NCBI RefSeq assembly: GCF_000143765.1
Contig: NZ_GL379776.1
Span: 188,465-252,464, forward strand
DNA: 64,000 nt
Source of the DNA: Sphingobacterium spiritivorum ATCC 33861
Lineage (GTDB): Bacteria; Bacteroidota; Bacteroidia; Sphingobacteriales; Sphingobacteriaceae
Reading direction: 5' to 3'
The notes below the pieces were generated by a model. It had not been told where the DNA came from. It made no database searches and saw only the letters and a program-made list of their open reading frames with translations. The position numbers were made by a program, and so were the translations under genes. Below are positions 18,309 through 27,148 of this stretch, in pieces. How positions within the stretch are numbered: the first letter of the stretch is position 1; the number at the start of each line of letters is the position of its first letter.

Positions 18309-18328
18309 AAACACGCTGTAGCAGTTGT
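18291..18328 (+). terminator. Hairpin overlapping the gap stop codon
   Basis: Perfect 13-bp arms ACAACTGCTACAG (18291-18303) and CTGTAGCAGTTGT (18316-18328) enclose 12 nt. There is no T-run after it, so it may act as an mRNA 3-prime protector or as a weak terminator between convergent genes. The left arm is coding sequence for the last residues of GAPDH. Confidence 0.5.
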
Positions 18329-18342
18329 TAGCAAACTTATAT

Positions 18343-19119
18343 CTACATCTCCCTCTCTACTCCCAGTCCAAATAATGCAAAATCATATTTAACCGGATCC
18401 ATCGGATCCAGCATCCGGAGATTTTCGGTAAGTTCCAGAGCCGTTTTCCAATTCACTTTATCAAGCGTAATCAACCCGAATTTACGAGCCACCCTTTCCA
18501 CATGAAGATCGCAGGGACAAATCAGATCCTTTGGATAAATCCGGGTCCAGATTCCAAAATCAACACCGTTATTATCCCGACGCACCATCCATCGCAAAAA
18601 CATATTTATACGCTTTACCGTTGATTTCTGTACAGGAGCACTGATATGTTTTCTTGTACGTAAAGGAAAATCCGGCAAAGAGAAAAAATAAGCCTTAAAA
18701 GCATTCAATGCTTTCTCTACTGAAACTTCTTTAGTCTGTTCCTGACCAATCAAAAAGGCATCTTCCAAAGAATCAAACACTGAGAAATGATATCTGAAAA
18801 AGGAGATGAAATACAATAAATCTGTATCATTAAAGGTACGGTGCTTAAATCCCAGCAGCTGTTTCAAGTCCGTCTCCTGATGATGCATTATAAAATCAAA
18901 AGGAGCTCCATCCATACGGTCAATCAGCTCCCGGCATTTATTAATAATGGTTTTGCGCTGCCCCCAGGCCAGAACAGAAGCAAAAAAACCCATGATCTCA
19001 ATATCCTGTTTTCGGGCAAATAAATGAGGAATACAGATAGGATCATTTGGAATAAAACCAGGCTGATTGTACTGTTCAACCTTTTGATCCAGAAATTCTT
19101 TTATATTAAAATCAGACAT
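18343..19119 (-). CDS. TIGR02757/DUF2400-like conserved protein
   Basis: A 258-residue cytoplasmic protein. The opening (FLDQKVEQYNQPGFIPNDPICIPHLF) and the segment IMGFFASVLAWGQRKTIINKCRELI match, from memory, the family TIGR02757 (DUF2400) common in Bacteroidota. Further conserved-looking motifs are RMNMFLRWMVRRD-like (KRINMFLRWMVRRDNNGVDF) and YPKDLICPCDLHVERVARKFG. The function is not established; the helical layout recalls HhH-type DNA-glycosylase folds, which is only an inference. The ATG at 19119 is preferred; an in-frame start exists two codons upstream. It is convergent with gap. Confidence 0.75.
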   Translation of the reverse strand: MSDFNIKEFLDQKVEQYNQPGFIPNDPICIPHLFARKQDIEIMGFFASVLAWGQRKTIINKCRELIDRMDGAPFDFIMHHQETDLKQLLGFKHRTFNDTDLLYFISFFRYHFSVFDSLEDAFLIGQEQTKEVSVEKALNAFKAYFFSLPDFPLRTRKHISAPVQKSTVKRINMFLRWMVRRDNNGVDFGIWTRIYPKDLICPCDLHVERVARKFGLITLDKVNWKTALELTENLRMLDPMDPVKYDFALFGLGVEREM

Positions 19120-19136
19120 GGTCATCTAAAAAATAA

Positions 19137-19231
19137 GGCTGTCTCAAATCCGACACTTACATGCTATAACAAGATTCCTATCCTAAGATTTGGAAACAGA
19201 TAAGCTATGAAAAGATATTTTTGAGACAGCC
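19137..19231 (-). terminator. Long-loop inverted repeat downstream of the trans-sulfuration gene
   Basis: 12-bp arms GGCTGTCTCAAA (19137-19148) and TTTGAGACAGCC (19220-19231) enclose 71 nt. On the minus strand the second arm is followed by a T-rich TTATTTTTTAG. It could terminate the gene ending at 19248, or be a small mobile-element remnant; the same core is found at 45695-45728. Confidence 0.45.
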
Positions 19232-19247
19232 CCTGATAAAAGTAATA

Positions 19248-20393
19248 CTAAGCCAATGCCTGTTTCAGATCTTCAATCAGATCATCAGCATCTTCTATAC
19301 CCACCGAAAGACGGAGCAGATTATCCACTACCCCTACCTTTTCTCTTGCTTCCTTTGGTATAGAACCATGTGTCATAGTTGCCGGATGATTTATAAGCGA
19401 TTCTACTCCTCCAAGTGATTCAGCAAGCGTAAACACCTTGAACCGCGATGAAATACGGAAAGTTTCCTTCATATCAGCCCCTTTAAGGACGATAGAAATC
19501 ATTCCTCCGAAATCCCGCATTTGCTTTTTAGCAATCTCATGTCCCGGATGATCTTCAAAACCCGGCCAGTAAATCGTCTCTACCTTAGGATGATTTTTCA
19601 GGAATTCTGCCACCCTGCGTCCGTTGGCACAATGAGCCTCCATACGAAGATGCAAGGTCTTGATACCGCGAAGTGCCAGAAAAGAATCCTGAGGTCCCGG
19701 AGTACCTCCGCAGGCATTATAGTAAAACCATAATTGTTTGTATACTTCGTCATCATTCAGGATCAACGCTCCCATGACTACATCAGAGTGCCCGTTGATA
19801 TATTTCGTAGCCGAATGCATTACAATATCAGCCCCCAGATCCAGAGGATTCTGTAAATAAGGAGAAGCGAATGTGTTATCGACTACATACAGCGCATTCG
19901 CCGCTTTGGCAATCTGACCGATAGCTTCAATATCAGCCAGCTTCAGCGTAGGATTTGTTGGTGTTTCTACCCAGATCAGTTTTGTCTTATCTGTGATGGC
20001 AGCACGCACAGCCTCTGCATCAGATGTATTGACAAATTTGAAAGTAATACCATATTGCTCGTATACTTTTGTAAATATACGATACGACCCGCCATAAAGA
20101 TCATCACCTGTCACCACTTCATCCCCCGGTTTCAACAGTCTCAGCACACAGTCCGTAGCAGCCATACCGCTTGCAAAAGCCAGTCCGTGCTTTCCGTTTT
20201 CCAGCGCCGCCAGACAATCTTCAAGAGCCTTACGCGTAGGATTAGTTCCCCGCGAATATTCAAAACCTTTATGATCTCCCGGAGAAGCCTGCTGATATGT
20301 AGAAGTCTGATATATAGGGGTCATGACGGCTCCGGTAGTCGGATCTGACTGCTGACCGGCATGAATCGCTTTCGTTGCAAATTTATAAGCCAT
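19248..20393 (-). CDS. Cystathionine gamma-synthase / trans-sulfuration PLP enzyme
   Basis: A 381-residue Cys/Met-metabolism PLP enzyme. The PLP lysine is Lys197 in MHSATKYINGHSD (E. coli MetB K198). Other family signatures are YSRGTNPTRKALE (46-58), GMAATDCVLRLLKPGD and the C-terminal ESLGGVESLINHPATMTH. It catalyses gamma-replacement or gamma-elimination in methionine/cysteine interconversion. MetB, cystathionine gamma-lyase and homocysteine-forming enzymes cannot be separated safely by eye; MetB is the usual annotation for close relatives. It appears to be transcribed alone, ending near the 19137-19231 inverted repeat. Confidence 0.9.
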   Translation of the reverse strand: MAYKFATKAIHAGQQSDPTTGAVMTPIYQTSTYQQASPGDHKGFEYSRGTNPTRKALEDCLAALENGKHGLAFASGMAATDCVLRLLKPGDEVVTGDDLYGGSYRIFTKVYEQYGITFKFVNTSDAEAVRAAITDKTKLIWVETPTNPTLKLADIEAIGQIAKAANALYVVDNTFASPYLQNPLDLGADIVMHSATKYINGHSDVVMGALILNDDEVYKQLWFYYNACGGTPGPQDSFLALRGIKTLHLRMEAHCANGRRVAEFLKNHPKVETIYWPGFEDHPGHEIAKKQMRDFGGMISIVLKGADMKETFRISSRFKVFTLAESLGGVESLINHPATMTHGSIPKEAREKVGVVDNLLRLSVGIEDADDLIEDLKQALA

Positions 20394-20424
20394 TATTCTG
20401 TTTATTTAGTGAAATGTAAATTTA

Positions 20425-21210
20425 TCAAAAATCTAACGGAGAAGGGAATTTAAAAGTATAATTCAGTTCATCCTGAAGTAAAGATCCGTGTACCTTTTTT
20501 TGAAAAGAATCCTCATCCCGAAAAGCTTCAGGAACAGCAAAACCATACTTTCGTGCCGATGCTAAGATCACATCATGCTTCAGCGGATGAGCTGGAGTAA
20601 CTACATTATACAGCCCGTTTGTAAGATCAAAAGCAAACCCCAGACGGATCAATGCAGCCACGTCTTCCAGATGAACAAAATTGCAAAGCTGCCCGCCGGT
20701 GGTACACACCTTATGTTGAAAATATTTCGCAAAAATCCGCTCCTGACCAAATAAGCCCCCCAGCCGGTATACAATCACCCTGCTAAGACGCTGTATAGAT
20801 TCTTCAGCGCTTAACAACTTTGCATCAAGCTGATTCCTCTCCCATCCGTTCTCAAACATATCACCGGAAACATCCGGATAGATTCCTACAGAACTGAGAA
20901 AAATAAGTTTGTTATACGTTAGTCCCGAGACAAACCCGAATACACGATCAAATCTTTTGATAAGGATATCTTCACTATGACGTTTGGTAGCGGGTACACT
21001 AATCAGAATATAATCAAAGCTTTCCGGAAAATTATCCGGAACAGCATTTTCATCATCAAAATTATGCACAAAAGCAAAAATACCATCGGACAACAGCCGA
21101 TGGTATTTTTCTGATGAGGTAGTAGATGCCCATACTTCATGCCCTTCAGCAATCCACAAACGGGCGACATATTCTCCTACCCAACCGCAACCTAATATCA
21201 GGTAACGCAT
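20425..21210 (-). CDS. NAD(P)-binding SDR/epimerase-like protein (YeeZ-like)
   Basis: A 261-residue extended-SDR-type protein. The Rossmann motif is degenerate but clear: MRYLILGCGWVGEYVARLW (Gly7, Gly9, Gly12). Later motifs are LIFLSSVGIYPD and VIVYRLGGLFGQ. The typical YxxxK catalytic pair is not obvious, as in YeeZ-like proteins, so the reaction is unknown. A remarkable 14-bp perfect hairpin followed by T-runs lies within codons 34-45 on the coding strand (see the separate entry). The gene follows proS on the same strand, 49 nt downstream of its stop. Confidence 0.78.
   Translation of the reverse strand: MRYLILGCGWVGEYVARLWIAEGHEVWASTTSSEKYHRLLSDGIFAFVHNFDDENAVPDNFPESFDYILISVPATKRHSEDILIKRFDRVFGFVSGLTYNKLIFLSSVGIYPDVSGDMFENGWERNQLDAKLLSAEESIQRLSRVIVYRLGGLFGQERIFAKYFQHKVCTTGGQLCNFVHLEDVAALIRLGFAFDLTNGLYNVVTPAHPLKHDVILASARKYGFAVPEAFRDEDSFQKKVHGSLLQDELNYTFKFPSPLDF
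21076..21110 (-). repeat. Terminator-like perfect hairpin inside the SDR coding region
   Basis: AAAAATACCATCGG (21076-21089) is perfectly complementary to CCGATGGTATTTTT (21097-21110) around a 7-nt loop. On the coding (minus) strand it lies about 100-135 nt after the start codon and runs into TTTTTGCTTTTG. It has the form of an intrinsic terminator within an open reading frame. Confidence 0.6.
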
Positions 21211-21259
21211 ATATCAGTAATTTAAAGAAGTAAAACTTCTTATTGTCAATCAATTATTA

Positions 21260-22732
21260 TTAATAAGCTTTAGCAAATAAAACTCGTTTATTAGAAGGTT
21301 TACCTGTAAAGATACATACTCCCTCTTCTTCTTTTGCATCCAAAGGCACACAACGAATAGTCGCTTTAGTCTCTTCTTTCACACGCTTTTCAGTTTCCAC
21401 AGTTCCGTCCCAATGGCAGGAAATAAATCCGCCTTTGTTCTCCAGTACATCTTTAAATTCTTCGTAAGAATTCACTTCTGTAATATGACTATCCCGGAAT
21501 GTCAGCGCTTTCTGGAAAATATTCTCCTGTATGGTATCCAGCAAACCTTCAATCAGAGCCGATAATCCTTCCTGAGAAACTGTTTCTTTGGTCTGTGTAT
21601 CTCTGCGGGCCAGTTCAACAGTACCATTCTGCATATCACGTGCGCCAACAGCTACACGCAAAGGCACGCCTTTAAGTTCCCATTCTGCAAATTTGAAACC
21701 CGGACGTTGTGTATCACGGTCATCGTATTTAACAGAAATATTTTTTGCTTTCAGCTCTGCACTCAGACCATCCACGAAAACATCGATATTCGTTTTTTCC
21801 TCATCCGTTCTGTAAATAGGCACGATCACCACCTGAACAGGTGCCAGCATAGGAGGCAATACCAATCCCTGATCGTCCGAATGTGCCATGATAAGCGCTC
21901 CCATCAAACGGGTAGACACTCCCCAGGAAGATGCCCAGACATGCTCCTGTTTACCTTCCTTAGAAGTAAACTTGACATCAAAAGCCTTTGCAAAGTTCTG
22001 TCCCAAAAAATGAGAAGTTCCCGCCTGTAAAGCCTTACCATCCTGCATTAAAGCCTCAATACAATAGGTATCCAATGCTCCTGCAAAACGTTCGTTTTCA
22101 GTCTTTCTGCCTCTTACTACAGGAACAGCTAAATAGTTTTCCGCAAAATGAGCATATACACCCAGCATTTTTTCCGTTTCCTCTATAGCTTCCTGACTCG
22201 TCGCATGAGCAGTGTGTCCTTCCTGCCACAAAAATTCTGCAGTACGCAAAAACAAACGTGTACGCATTTCCCAACGAACAACATTCGCCCACTGATTCAC
22301 CAGAATTGGCAGGTCGCGGTAGGATTCTATCCAGCCACGGTAAGTATTCCAGATAATCGTTTCCGAAGTCGGTCTTACGATCAGTTCTTCTTCCAGTTTT
22401 GCATCTTCATCAACAATAATATTTCCGGCTCCGTCATTCTTCAGGCGATAATGCGTAACTACAGCACATTCTGTTGCAAACCCTTCTACGTGAGATGCCT
22501 CCTTAGAAAAGAAAGACTTGGGGATAAATAAAGGAAAGTAGGCATTACTATGACCGGTATCTTTAAACATCTTGTCCAGAATCGCCTGCATGCGTTCCCA
22601 GATGGCATATCCGTATGGTTTGATCACCATACATCCTCTTACCGCAGAATATTCGGCCAGATCCGCCTTGATAACAAGGTCATTATACCACTGTGAATAA
22701 TCTTCTGCTCTACTTGTAATTCCTTTACTCAT
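21260..22732 (-). CDS. proS: Prolyl-tRNA synthetase (short, eukaryote/archaeal type)
   Basis: A 490-residue class II aminoacyl-tRNA synthetase that charges tRNA-Pro. Evidence: motif 1 region [19 protein letters not shown], motif 2 [34 protein letters not shown], motif 3 [22 protein letters not shown], an anticodon-binding domain ([10 protein letters not shown] onward) and a C-terminal zinc-type domain ending in KRVLFAKAY. The short form without the editing insertion is usual in Bacteroidota. A TATTTTTG motif on the minus strand lies 14 nt before the start. Confidence 0.95.
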   Translation of the reverse strand: MSKGITSRAEDYSQWYNDLVIKADLAEYSAVRGCMVIKPYGYAIWERMQAILDKMFKDTGHSNAYFPLFIPKSFFSKEASHVEGFATECAVVTHYRLKNDGAGNIIVDEDAKLEEELIVRPTSETIIWNTYRGWIESYRDLPILVNQWANVVRWEMRTRLFLRTAEFLWQEGHTAHATSQEAIEETEKMLGVYAHFAENYLAVPVVRGRKTENERFAGALDTYCIEALMQDGKALQAGTSHFLGQNFAKAFDVKFTSKEGKQEHVWASSWGVSTRLMGALIMAHSDDQGLVLPPMLAPVQVVIVPIYRTDEEKTNIDVFVDGLSAELKAKNISVKYDDRDTQRPGFKFAEWELKGVPLRVAVGARDMQNGTVELARRDTQTKETVSQEGLSALIEGLLDTIQENIFQKALTFRDSHITEVNSYEEFKDVLENKGGFISCHWDGTVETEKRVKEETKATIRCVPLDAKEEEGVCIFTGKPSNKRVLFAKAY

Positions 22733-22746
22733 ATATGTATTTCTTC

Positions 22747-22754
22747 AAAAATAT
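22747..22754 (-). promoter_or_regulatory. -7 promoter motif of proS
   Basis: The plus strand reads CAAAAATA, giving TATTTTTG on the minus strand, a match to TAnnTTTG. The predicted transcript start is about 10 nt before the proS ATG at 22732. Confidence 0.4.
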
Positions 22755-22913
22755 GTAACAATATGTGATTAATTTCCGTCTCTATAAGTAGTGAATGGAT
22801 TAAAATCCGTAATTTTAAATTATTTTACAGGACGCATTAAACTAATCGCCTAATTCGGCGTCTAAGATAACAAATAAGACTGTAATTGTCGAAGGTTAAC
22901 TGGTATGGAAATC

Positions 22914-24038
22914 ATGAAAAAAAATAGATTATTATTCGGTGGGTTGGCAATAGCCGCGGTCATAGCACTTGGCTCCTGCTCAACCAATAAGCAAATCACC
23001 TATAGAGATGATGTCTATAATAACCAATCTAAGGCTCAGAGAGTGTATCAGAGTCCGGATTATTATTATACTGACGGAGATCAATATGCACAGGATGACT
23101 CCTATTATTCGGACGAATATTCGGACGATGAATATAACAACGGATATGATGACATGGGCGAACTGGAATATGCAAACAGAATCAACAGATTCTATTATTC
23201 TTCACCCGGTATGTCATATTACGATCCATGGTTTGATCCATGGTACGGATATAGCGGATTTGGATTAGGCCTTGGTTGGGGCTGGGGTGGCGGATGGTCA
23301 CTTGGCTTTGGCTGGGGTGGTGGTTTCGGTTGGGGCGGAGGCTTCGGCTGGGGTGGTTACCCTTACTACGGATACGGTTATCCCGGATTCGGATGGGGCA
23401 ATTACTGGGGATATAATTCCTACTATAACTCCTGGGGACATCCTTACTACGGCCACGGACATTACGCAGGTAATTACCGTGTAGCATCCAACCGTTCGAC
23501 AGCTTACCGTAATAATTATTCTAATGTAAGAACTTCTTCAAGAAGTGCATCTTCAGGAAGAAGCAGCAACAGAAGCGGCATTGCTGTAAGCAGAGATGCA
23601 AATGGCAGAATCACAGGTACAAGCTCTGGAAGATCATCACGTTCGACCAGCGGCAGATCTGCAGTTGGCGGTACTGACAGAAGCGGTTCAGGCAGATCAG
23701 GAACGGCATCAGGTAGATCCGGAACAGCAAGAGATAACAACGCGATCTACAGAGATACAAGAGATATTAACTCAGGCAGAACCAGCTCAAGACAAGGTAC
23801 TTCAGAACGTGTAGCTCCATCTACCCGCTCTACATCACGTCCGGCTGAGACCAGATCAAGAGAAACATCTTCAGGTCGTTCTTCTTCAGGCAGAACATAT
23901 GATCAACCGGCATCCAGACCGTCATATACACCTTCACCATCTTCGGGCAGATCTGCATCACCTAGTATGGGTGGCGGAAGCTCCAGATCTGGAGGTGGAT
24001 CATCCGGCGGAGGCTCTGGACGTTCCGGAAGACGTTAA
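22914..24038 (+). CDS. Low-complexity Gly/Trp/Tyr- and Arg/Ser-rich lipoprotein
   Basis: About 374 residues. A lipoprotein signal ends in ALGSC (Cys23 from this ATG; another ATG lies at 22905). Then follow an acidic Tyr/Asp-rich stretch, a block of GWGGG/GFGWGG repeats (residues about 115-165), a His/Tyr/Gly segment, and a basic C-terminal half dominated by SGRS/SSGRT repeats. No catalytic domain is visible. The block order suggests a disordered surface or envelope protein with aromatic-glycine cohesion. The 172-nt divergent spacer upstream holds a small hairpin, CGCC-TAATTC-GGCG (22847-22860), inside GACGC/GCGTC arms. Function unknown. A hairpin terminator follows. Confidence 0.75.
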   Translation: MKKNRLLFGGLAIAAVIALGSCSTNKQITYRDDVYNNQSKAQRVYQSPDYYYTDGDQYAQDDSYYSDEYSDDEYNNGYDDMGELEYANRINRFYYSSPGMSYYDPWFDPWYGYSGFGLGLGWGWGGGWSLGFGWGGGFGWGGGFGWGGYPYYGYGYPGFGWGNYWGYNSYYNSWGHPYYGHGHYAGNYRVASNRSTAYRNNYSNVRTSSRSASSGRSSNRSGIAVSRDANGRITGTSSGRSSRSTSGRSAVGGTDRSGSGRSGTASGRSGTARDNNAIYRDTRDINSGRTSSRQGTSERVAPSTRSTSRPAETRSRETSSGRSSSGRTYDQPASRPSYTPSPSSGRSASPSMGGGSSRSGGGSSGGGSGRSGRR

Positions 24039-24056
24039 ACCATAAACAAACGTATT

Positions 24057-24094
24057 AATAGTCAATATGCTCTTGCGTATTGACTATTATTTTG
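24057..24094 (+). terminator. Intrinsic terminator after the low-complexity lipoprotein
   Basis: 14-bp stem AATAGTCAATATGC (24057-24070) / GCGTATTGACTATT (24075-24088), with one G-U pair and a TCTT loop, followed by ATTTTG. Confidence 0.7.
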
Positions 24095-24115
24095 CAATAA
24101 ATACTTCATTTACGT

Positions 24116-25678
24116 ATGAATATCAAACACTTACTACTCTCATCATTTTTCCTTTGTGGAATAATAGGAACAGCACATGCGCAATTTGAAAAAGAAGCAC
24201 TTCTCTTCTCTCAGGAATATCCCGGAGGAACAGCGCGTTTCAAAGGTATGGGTAATGTACAGACCGCTTTAGGAGGCGATCTGAGTTCCATAGCCGGCAA
24301 CCCTGCAGGTTTAGGATTTTACGGGCAGTCAGATATCGGTGTCACTTTTAATTATTTCAATAATAACAGCAAGACAAATTATTTCGGTCAGTCTAACAGT
24401 CAGAATCAGGGCCGTTTTCTGATCGACAATGCCGGTGTTGTTTTCCATTTTCCTTCAGCAAGAGGACTGGGAGCAGATCTGACAGAAGGATGGCTTAATT
24501 TTAATGTGGGATTGAGCTACGATAAGACAAATAATTTTCGCAACAAGATTCTGTATTCAGGAACCAATAATGAAAGCACCAAGGGGCAGACACTAGCAGA
24601 TCTGATGTATACACAGGATAATACGCCCTGGGGGAAAGATCTGTATAGTTCTTATTTTATGGAAGGCTATGCGGATATTGATAAACGAGGGTATTTTCCC
24701 CTGGCAAAAGAAGGAGCGGATAAATACCAGCAAAATAATATTCTTGAAAAAGGAGACCGTTCAAGAACAACCCTTTCTTTCGGAGCTAATTACAGCAACA
24801 AATTTTATATAGGAGCTTCCTTCTCGATGGTTTCTTTCAAATATGAGACAGCACAGAAGTTTACAGAAGAAGGATCTACTAAAAGCAGCGATGAGATCAA
24901 AAGTAGAAACCCAAACTCCCCATATCTTGACCCTACCAAAGCAGAAAGCAAATATGTAGGAATCAAATATGCACTTGACGATTACTACAATCAATATACA
25001 GAAGGATCAGGAGTAGATTTCAAATTAGGTATGATATACAAACCTGCACAGGACTGGAATCTGGGACTTACCATAAAGACACCAACCTGGATAGCTGTAC
25101 AGGACAATACAAATTCCTATACGGATATCTATTATACAGGAGGAACTACAGCATTAGATCCTTACAAGTCAGATTCTTATAATACGGAAGATGATATCAA
25201 TATCATTACGCCATTTCAATACAGTCTGGGTGTTACAAAATTTTTCCCAAGAGGTCTTATTACCGCAGATGCTGATCTGACAGATTATTCTACAACCAAA
25301 TTCAGATCGCCGAACCGTTATAATCCGCAAATGGAAGTAGATATGGAAAAATCAGTCAAAGGTATGTACAAAGCGGCAATTAATGCCAGAATCGGTGGGG
25401 AATATCTGATCACCAACATTATAAGTGGTCGTGCCGGATTTAATTATTATGGTAATCCATATAAGAACGCAGACTACAGCCACTATACAGGGACCTTAGG
25501 TCTGGGTGTAAAATTATCCAGTTCCCTTTATATGGATATAGCGGTAGTACACAATATGCTGAAGTACTATGAAAGTCCGTATACTTTTGAAGAAGGATTC
25601 TGGGAGACTCCTAACCCTGTAGCAGAAATTAAAAACAACCGCACAAATGCAGTGTTGACCCTTGGCGCAAAATTCTAA
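24116..25678 (+). CDS. FadL/OmpP1/TodX-like outer-membrane transporter
   Basis: A 520-residue beta-barrel protein with a cleavable signal peptide ending in AHAQF. The start of the mature part (ARFKGMGNVQTALGGDLSSIAGNPAGLGFY) is the FadL/OmpP1 hallmark in Bacteroidota. The rest alternates aromatic and polar residues as expected for barrel strands and ends in TNAVLTLGAKF, with a terminal Phe. FadL-family channels move hydrophobic molecules across the outer membrane. Related proteins are often labelled hemin receptor without proof. It appears monocistronic: a terminator lies before it and a bidirectional one after it. Confidence 0.85.
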   Translation: MNIKHLLLSSFFLCGIIGTAHAQFEKEALLFSQEYPGGTARFKGMGNVQTALGGDLSSIAGNPAGLGFYGQSDIGVTFNYFNNNSKTNYFGQSNSQNQGRFLIDNAGVVFHFPSARGLGADLTEGWLNFNVGLSYDKTNNFRNKILYSGTNNESTKGQTLADLMYTQDNTPWGKDLYSSYFMEGYADIDKRGYFPLAKEGADKYQQNNILEKGDRSRTTLSFGANYSNKFYIGASFSMVSFKYETAQKFTEEGSTKSSDEIKSRNPNSPYLDPTKAESKYVGIKYALDDYYNQYTEGSGVDFKLGMIYKPAQDWNLGLTIKTPTWIAVQDNTNSYTDIYYTGGTTALDPYKSDSYNTEDDINIITPFQYSLGVTKFFPRGLITADADLTDYSTTKFRSPNRYNPQMEVDMEKSVKGMYKAAINARIGGEYLITNIISGRAGFNYYGNPYKNADYSHYTGTLGLGVKLSSSLYMDIAVVHNMLKYYESPYTFEEGFWETPNPVAEIKNNRTNAVLTLGAKF

Positions 25679-25696
25679 ACCAGAGATTATCATTAT

Positions 25697-25735
25697 AAAA
25701 AAAGGCTCAGATTCTTTAGAATCTGAGCCTTTTTT
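25697..25735. terminator. Bidirectional intrinsic terminator
   Basis: A-run plus stem AGGCTCAGATTC / GAATCTGAGCCT with a TTTA loop and a T-run (25697-25735). It serves the FadL-like gene (plus) and the NfeD gene (minus), which converge here. Confidence 0.88.
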
Positions 25736-25755
25736 ATAGCATTTGTTTTTAGCTG

Positions 25756-27108
25756 TTAGCCTTTTAGCTCCTCTATCTTACGAACGAAAAGGTTATAATT
25801 TTCATGTTTCTCTACATATATAAGATCTCCTGCATCTATAAACCCATCCAACGCGACCGCATCGTACCATACTCCATCTATTTCTATCTTACCGGAAGGA
25901 CGAAGGACAGTTTTTGCAACTCCCTGTTTATGCAAAAGATCAGCCTTTGATACAGAAGAAGTGTACCCCTGATCCGACTTTTGTTCATCTTCCAGAACAA
26001 GTCTCTTAAATGCGGAAGATTTCAAAATATTCTTACCAAAGATCACCATTAATATGACGGCCAGAAACATCGAGCCTATTACAATAAGAAAAGAATTAAA
26101 CAGCATACCCGGATGTGCAAGTTTAAAATCAAAATAATCATTGGATACCATACTAAATGCCAACCCGCACACCAGACAGATAATCCCCAGTATACCTGTG
26201 ACCCCGAAGCCAGGGATAACAAATATTTCTAACGCGATAAGTATTACGCCTATAAAAAAAAGTGCGATTTCCCAATGTGCCGCCAATCCTTCCATATAAA
26301 GAGGCGCAAAAAATAAAGCACCCGCTATAAGAGCAACAGCCAGAGCAAATCCGATTCCCGGAGTCTGCATTTCGGCATAGATACCTCCGATAATCAAGAG
26401 AATAAGTGCTCCGCTTACAACCGGATTAATCAGAAAGCCGATGATATTATCAATCATCCCTACTTCGTGCACAGTAACAGTTGGCTTTCTAATACCGAGG
26501 TCAATAAATATTTCTTTATTTGCAGACACTTCTGCTTTAGCTACGCCGGCCTTTACAGCTTCGTCTGCGGTCATAGTAAGCAGTTTGCCGTCAGGTTTCA
26601 GGTTTGGGATGGAGACTGAGGGATCCACAAAAGCCTCCGCAATCTTCGGATCTCTGCCCTTTGCTTCAGCTGTAGCACGCATCAGTCCTCTCATGTATGA
26701 TTGATATTTTTCCGGCAGCACCTCCCCTTTTGCATCCACTACGCTTGCAGCGCCTATACTCGCTCCCTTTTGCATATAGATATAATCCGAAGCCATAGCA
26801 ATCAATGCGCCTGCAGAAGCCGCATTATGATTAATATACACAACTGTCTTCATCGGAGAGTTGAGCAACCTGCTTCGTATAGAATCTGCATAATTGACTG
26901 CTCCGCCAAATGTATTCAACTCGACCAGCAAATAAGCCGACTTTAATTCTGAAGCTCTTTTAGTGGCTTTGTCAAATGTACGCCATGCGGCAGGGCCTAT
27001 TTCATCATGGATACGAACATGATACACTTCCTGTGCCTGCACTGCTGTAATCGCAAAACATGACATCAGAAATAGTATGGTTAAAAAGGTTTTCGTAAAT
27101 TTGTTCAT
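25756..27108 (-). CDS. NfeD-family membrane-bound ClpP-class serine protease
   Basis: About 450 residues from the ATG at 27108, which gives a signal peptide ending in AVQAQ; upstream in-frame ATGs exist (27120). The N-terminal ClpP-like protease domain (residues about 28-225) has the nucleophile Ser98 in HNAASAGALIAM and a candidate general base, Lys134, in LPEKYQSYM. A block of four to five transmembrane helices follows (about 230-370), and the C-terminal NfeD OB-fold domain ends the protein. Related STOPP-type proteases cleave membrane-associated or stomatin-like substrates. No stomatin gene lies alongside. Confidence 0.88.
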   Translation of the reverse strand: MNKFTKTFLTILFLMSCFAITAVQAQEVYHVRIHDEIGPAAWRTFDKATKRASELKSAYLLVELNTFGGAVNYADSIRSRLLNSPMKTVVYINHNAASAGALIAMASDYIYMQKGASIGAASVVDAKGEVLPEKYQSYMRGLMRATAEAKGRDPKIAEAFVDPSVSIPNLKPDGKLLTMTADEAVKAGVAKAEVSANKEIFIDLGIRKPTVTVHEVGMIDNIIGFLINPVVSGALILLIIGGIYAEMQTPGIGFALAVALIAGALFFAPLYMEGLAAHWEIALFFIGVILIALEIFVIPGFGVTGILGIICLVCGLAFSMVSNDYFDFKLAHPGMLFNSFLIVIGSMFLAVILMVIFGKNILKSSAFKRLVLEDEQKSDQGYTSSVSKADLLHKQGVAKTVLRPSGKIEIDGVWYDAVALDGFIDAGDLIYVEKHENYNLFVRKIEELKG

Positions 27109-27148
27109 GTATTCAATCATTGACTGGTTGAAATTTGTGTTGAGCGTA

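Noticed and set aside
23182..23740. Antisense frames in the low-complexity lipoprotein
   Set aside because: They arise from the repeats (Arg/Ser/Gly codons) in the real gene and show no independent start or domain.
27077..27148. Upstream extension of the DUF4905-like gene
   Set aside because: It would overlap the start of the divergent NfeD gene and adds residues that do not resemble a signal peptide.
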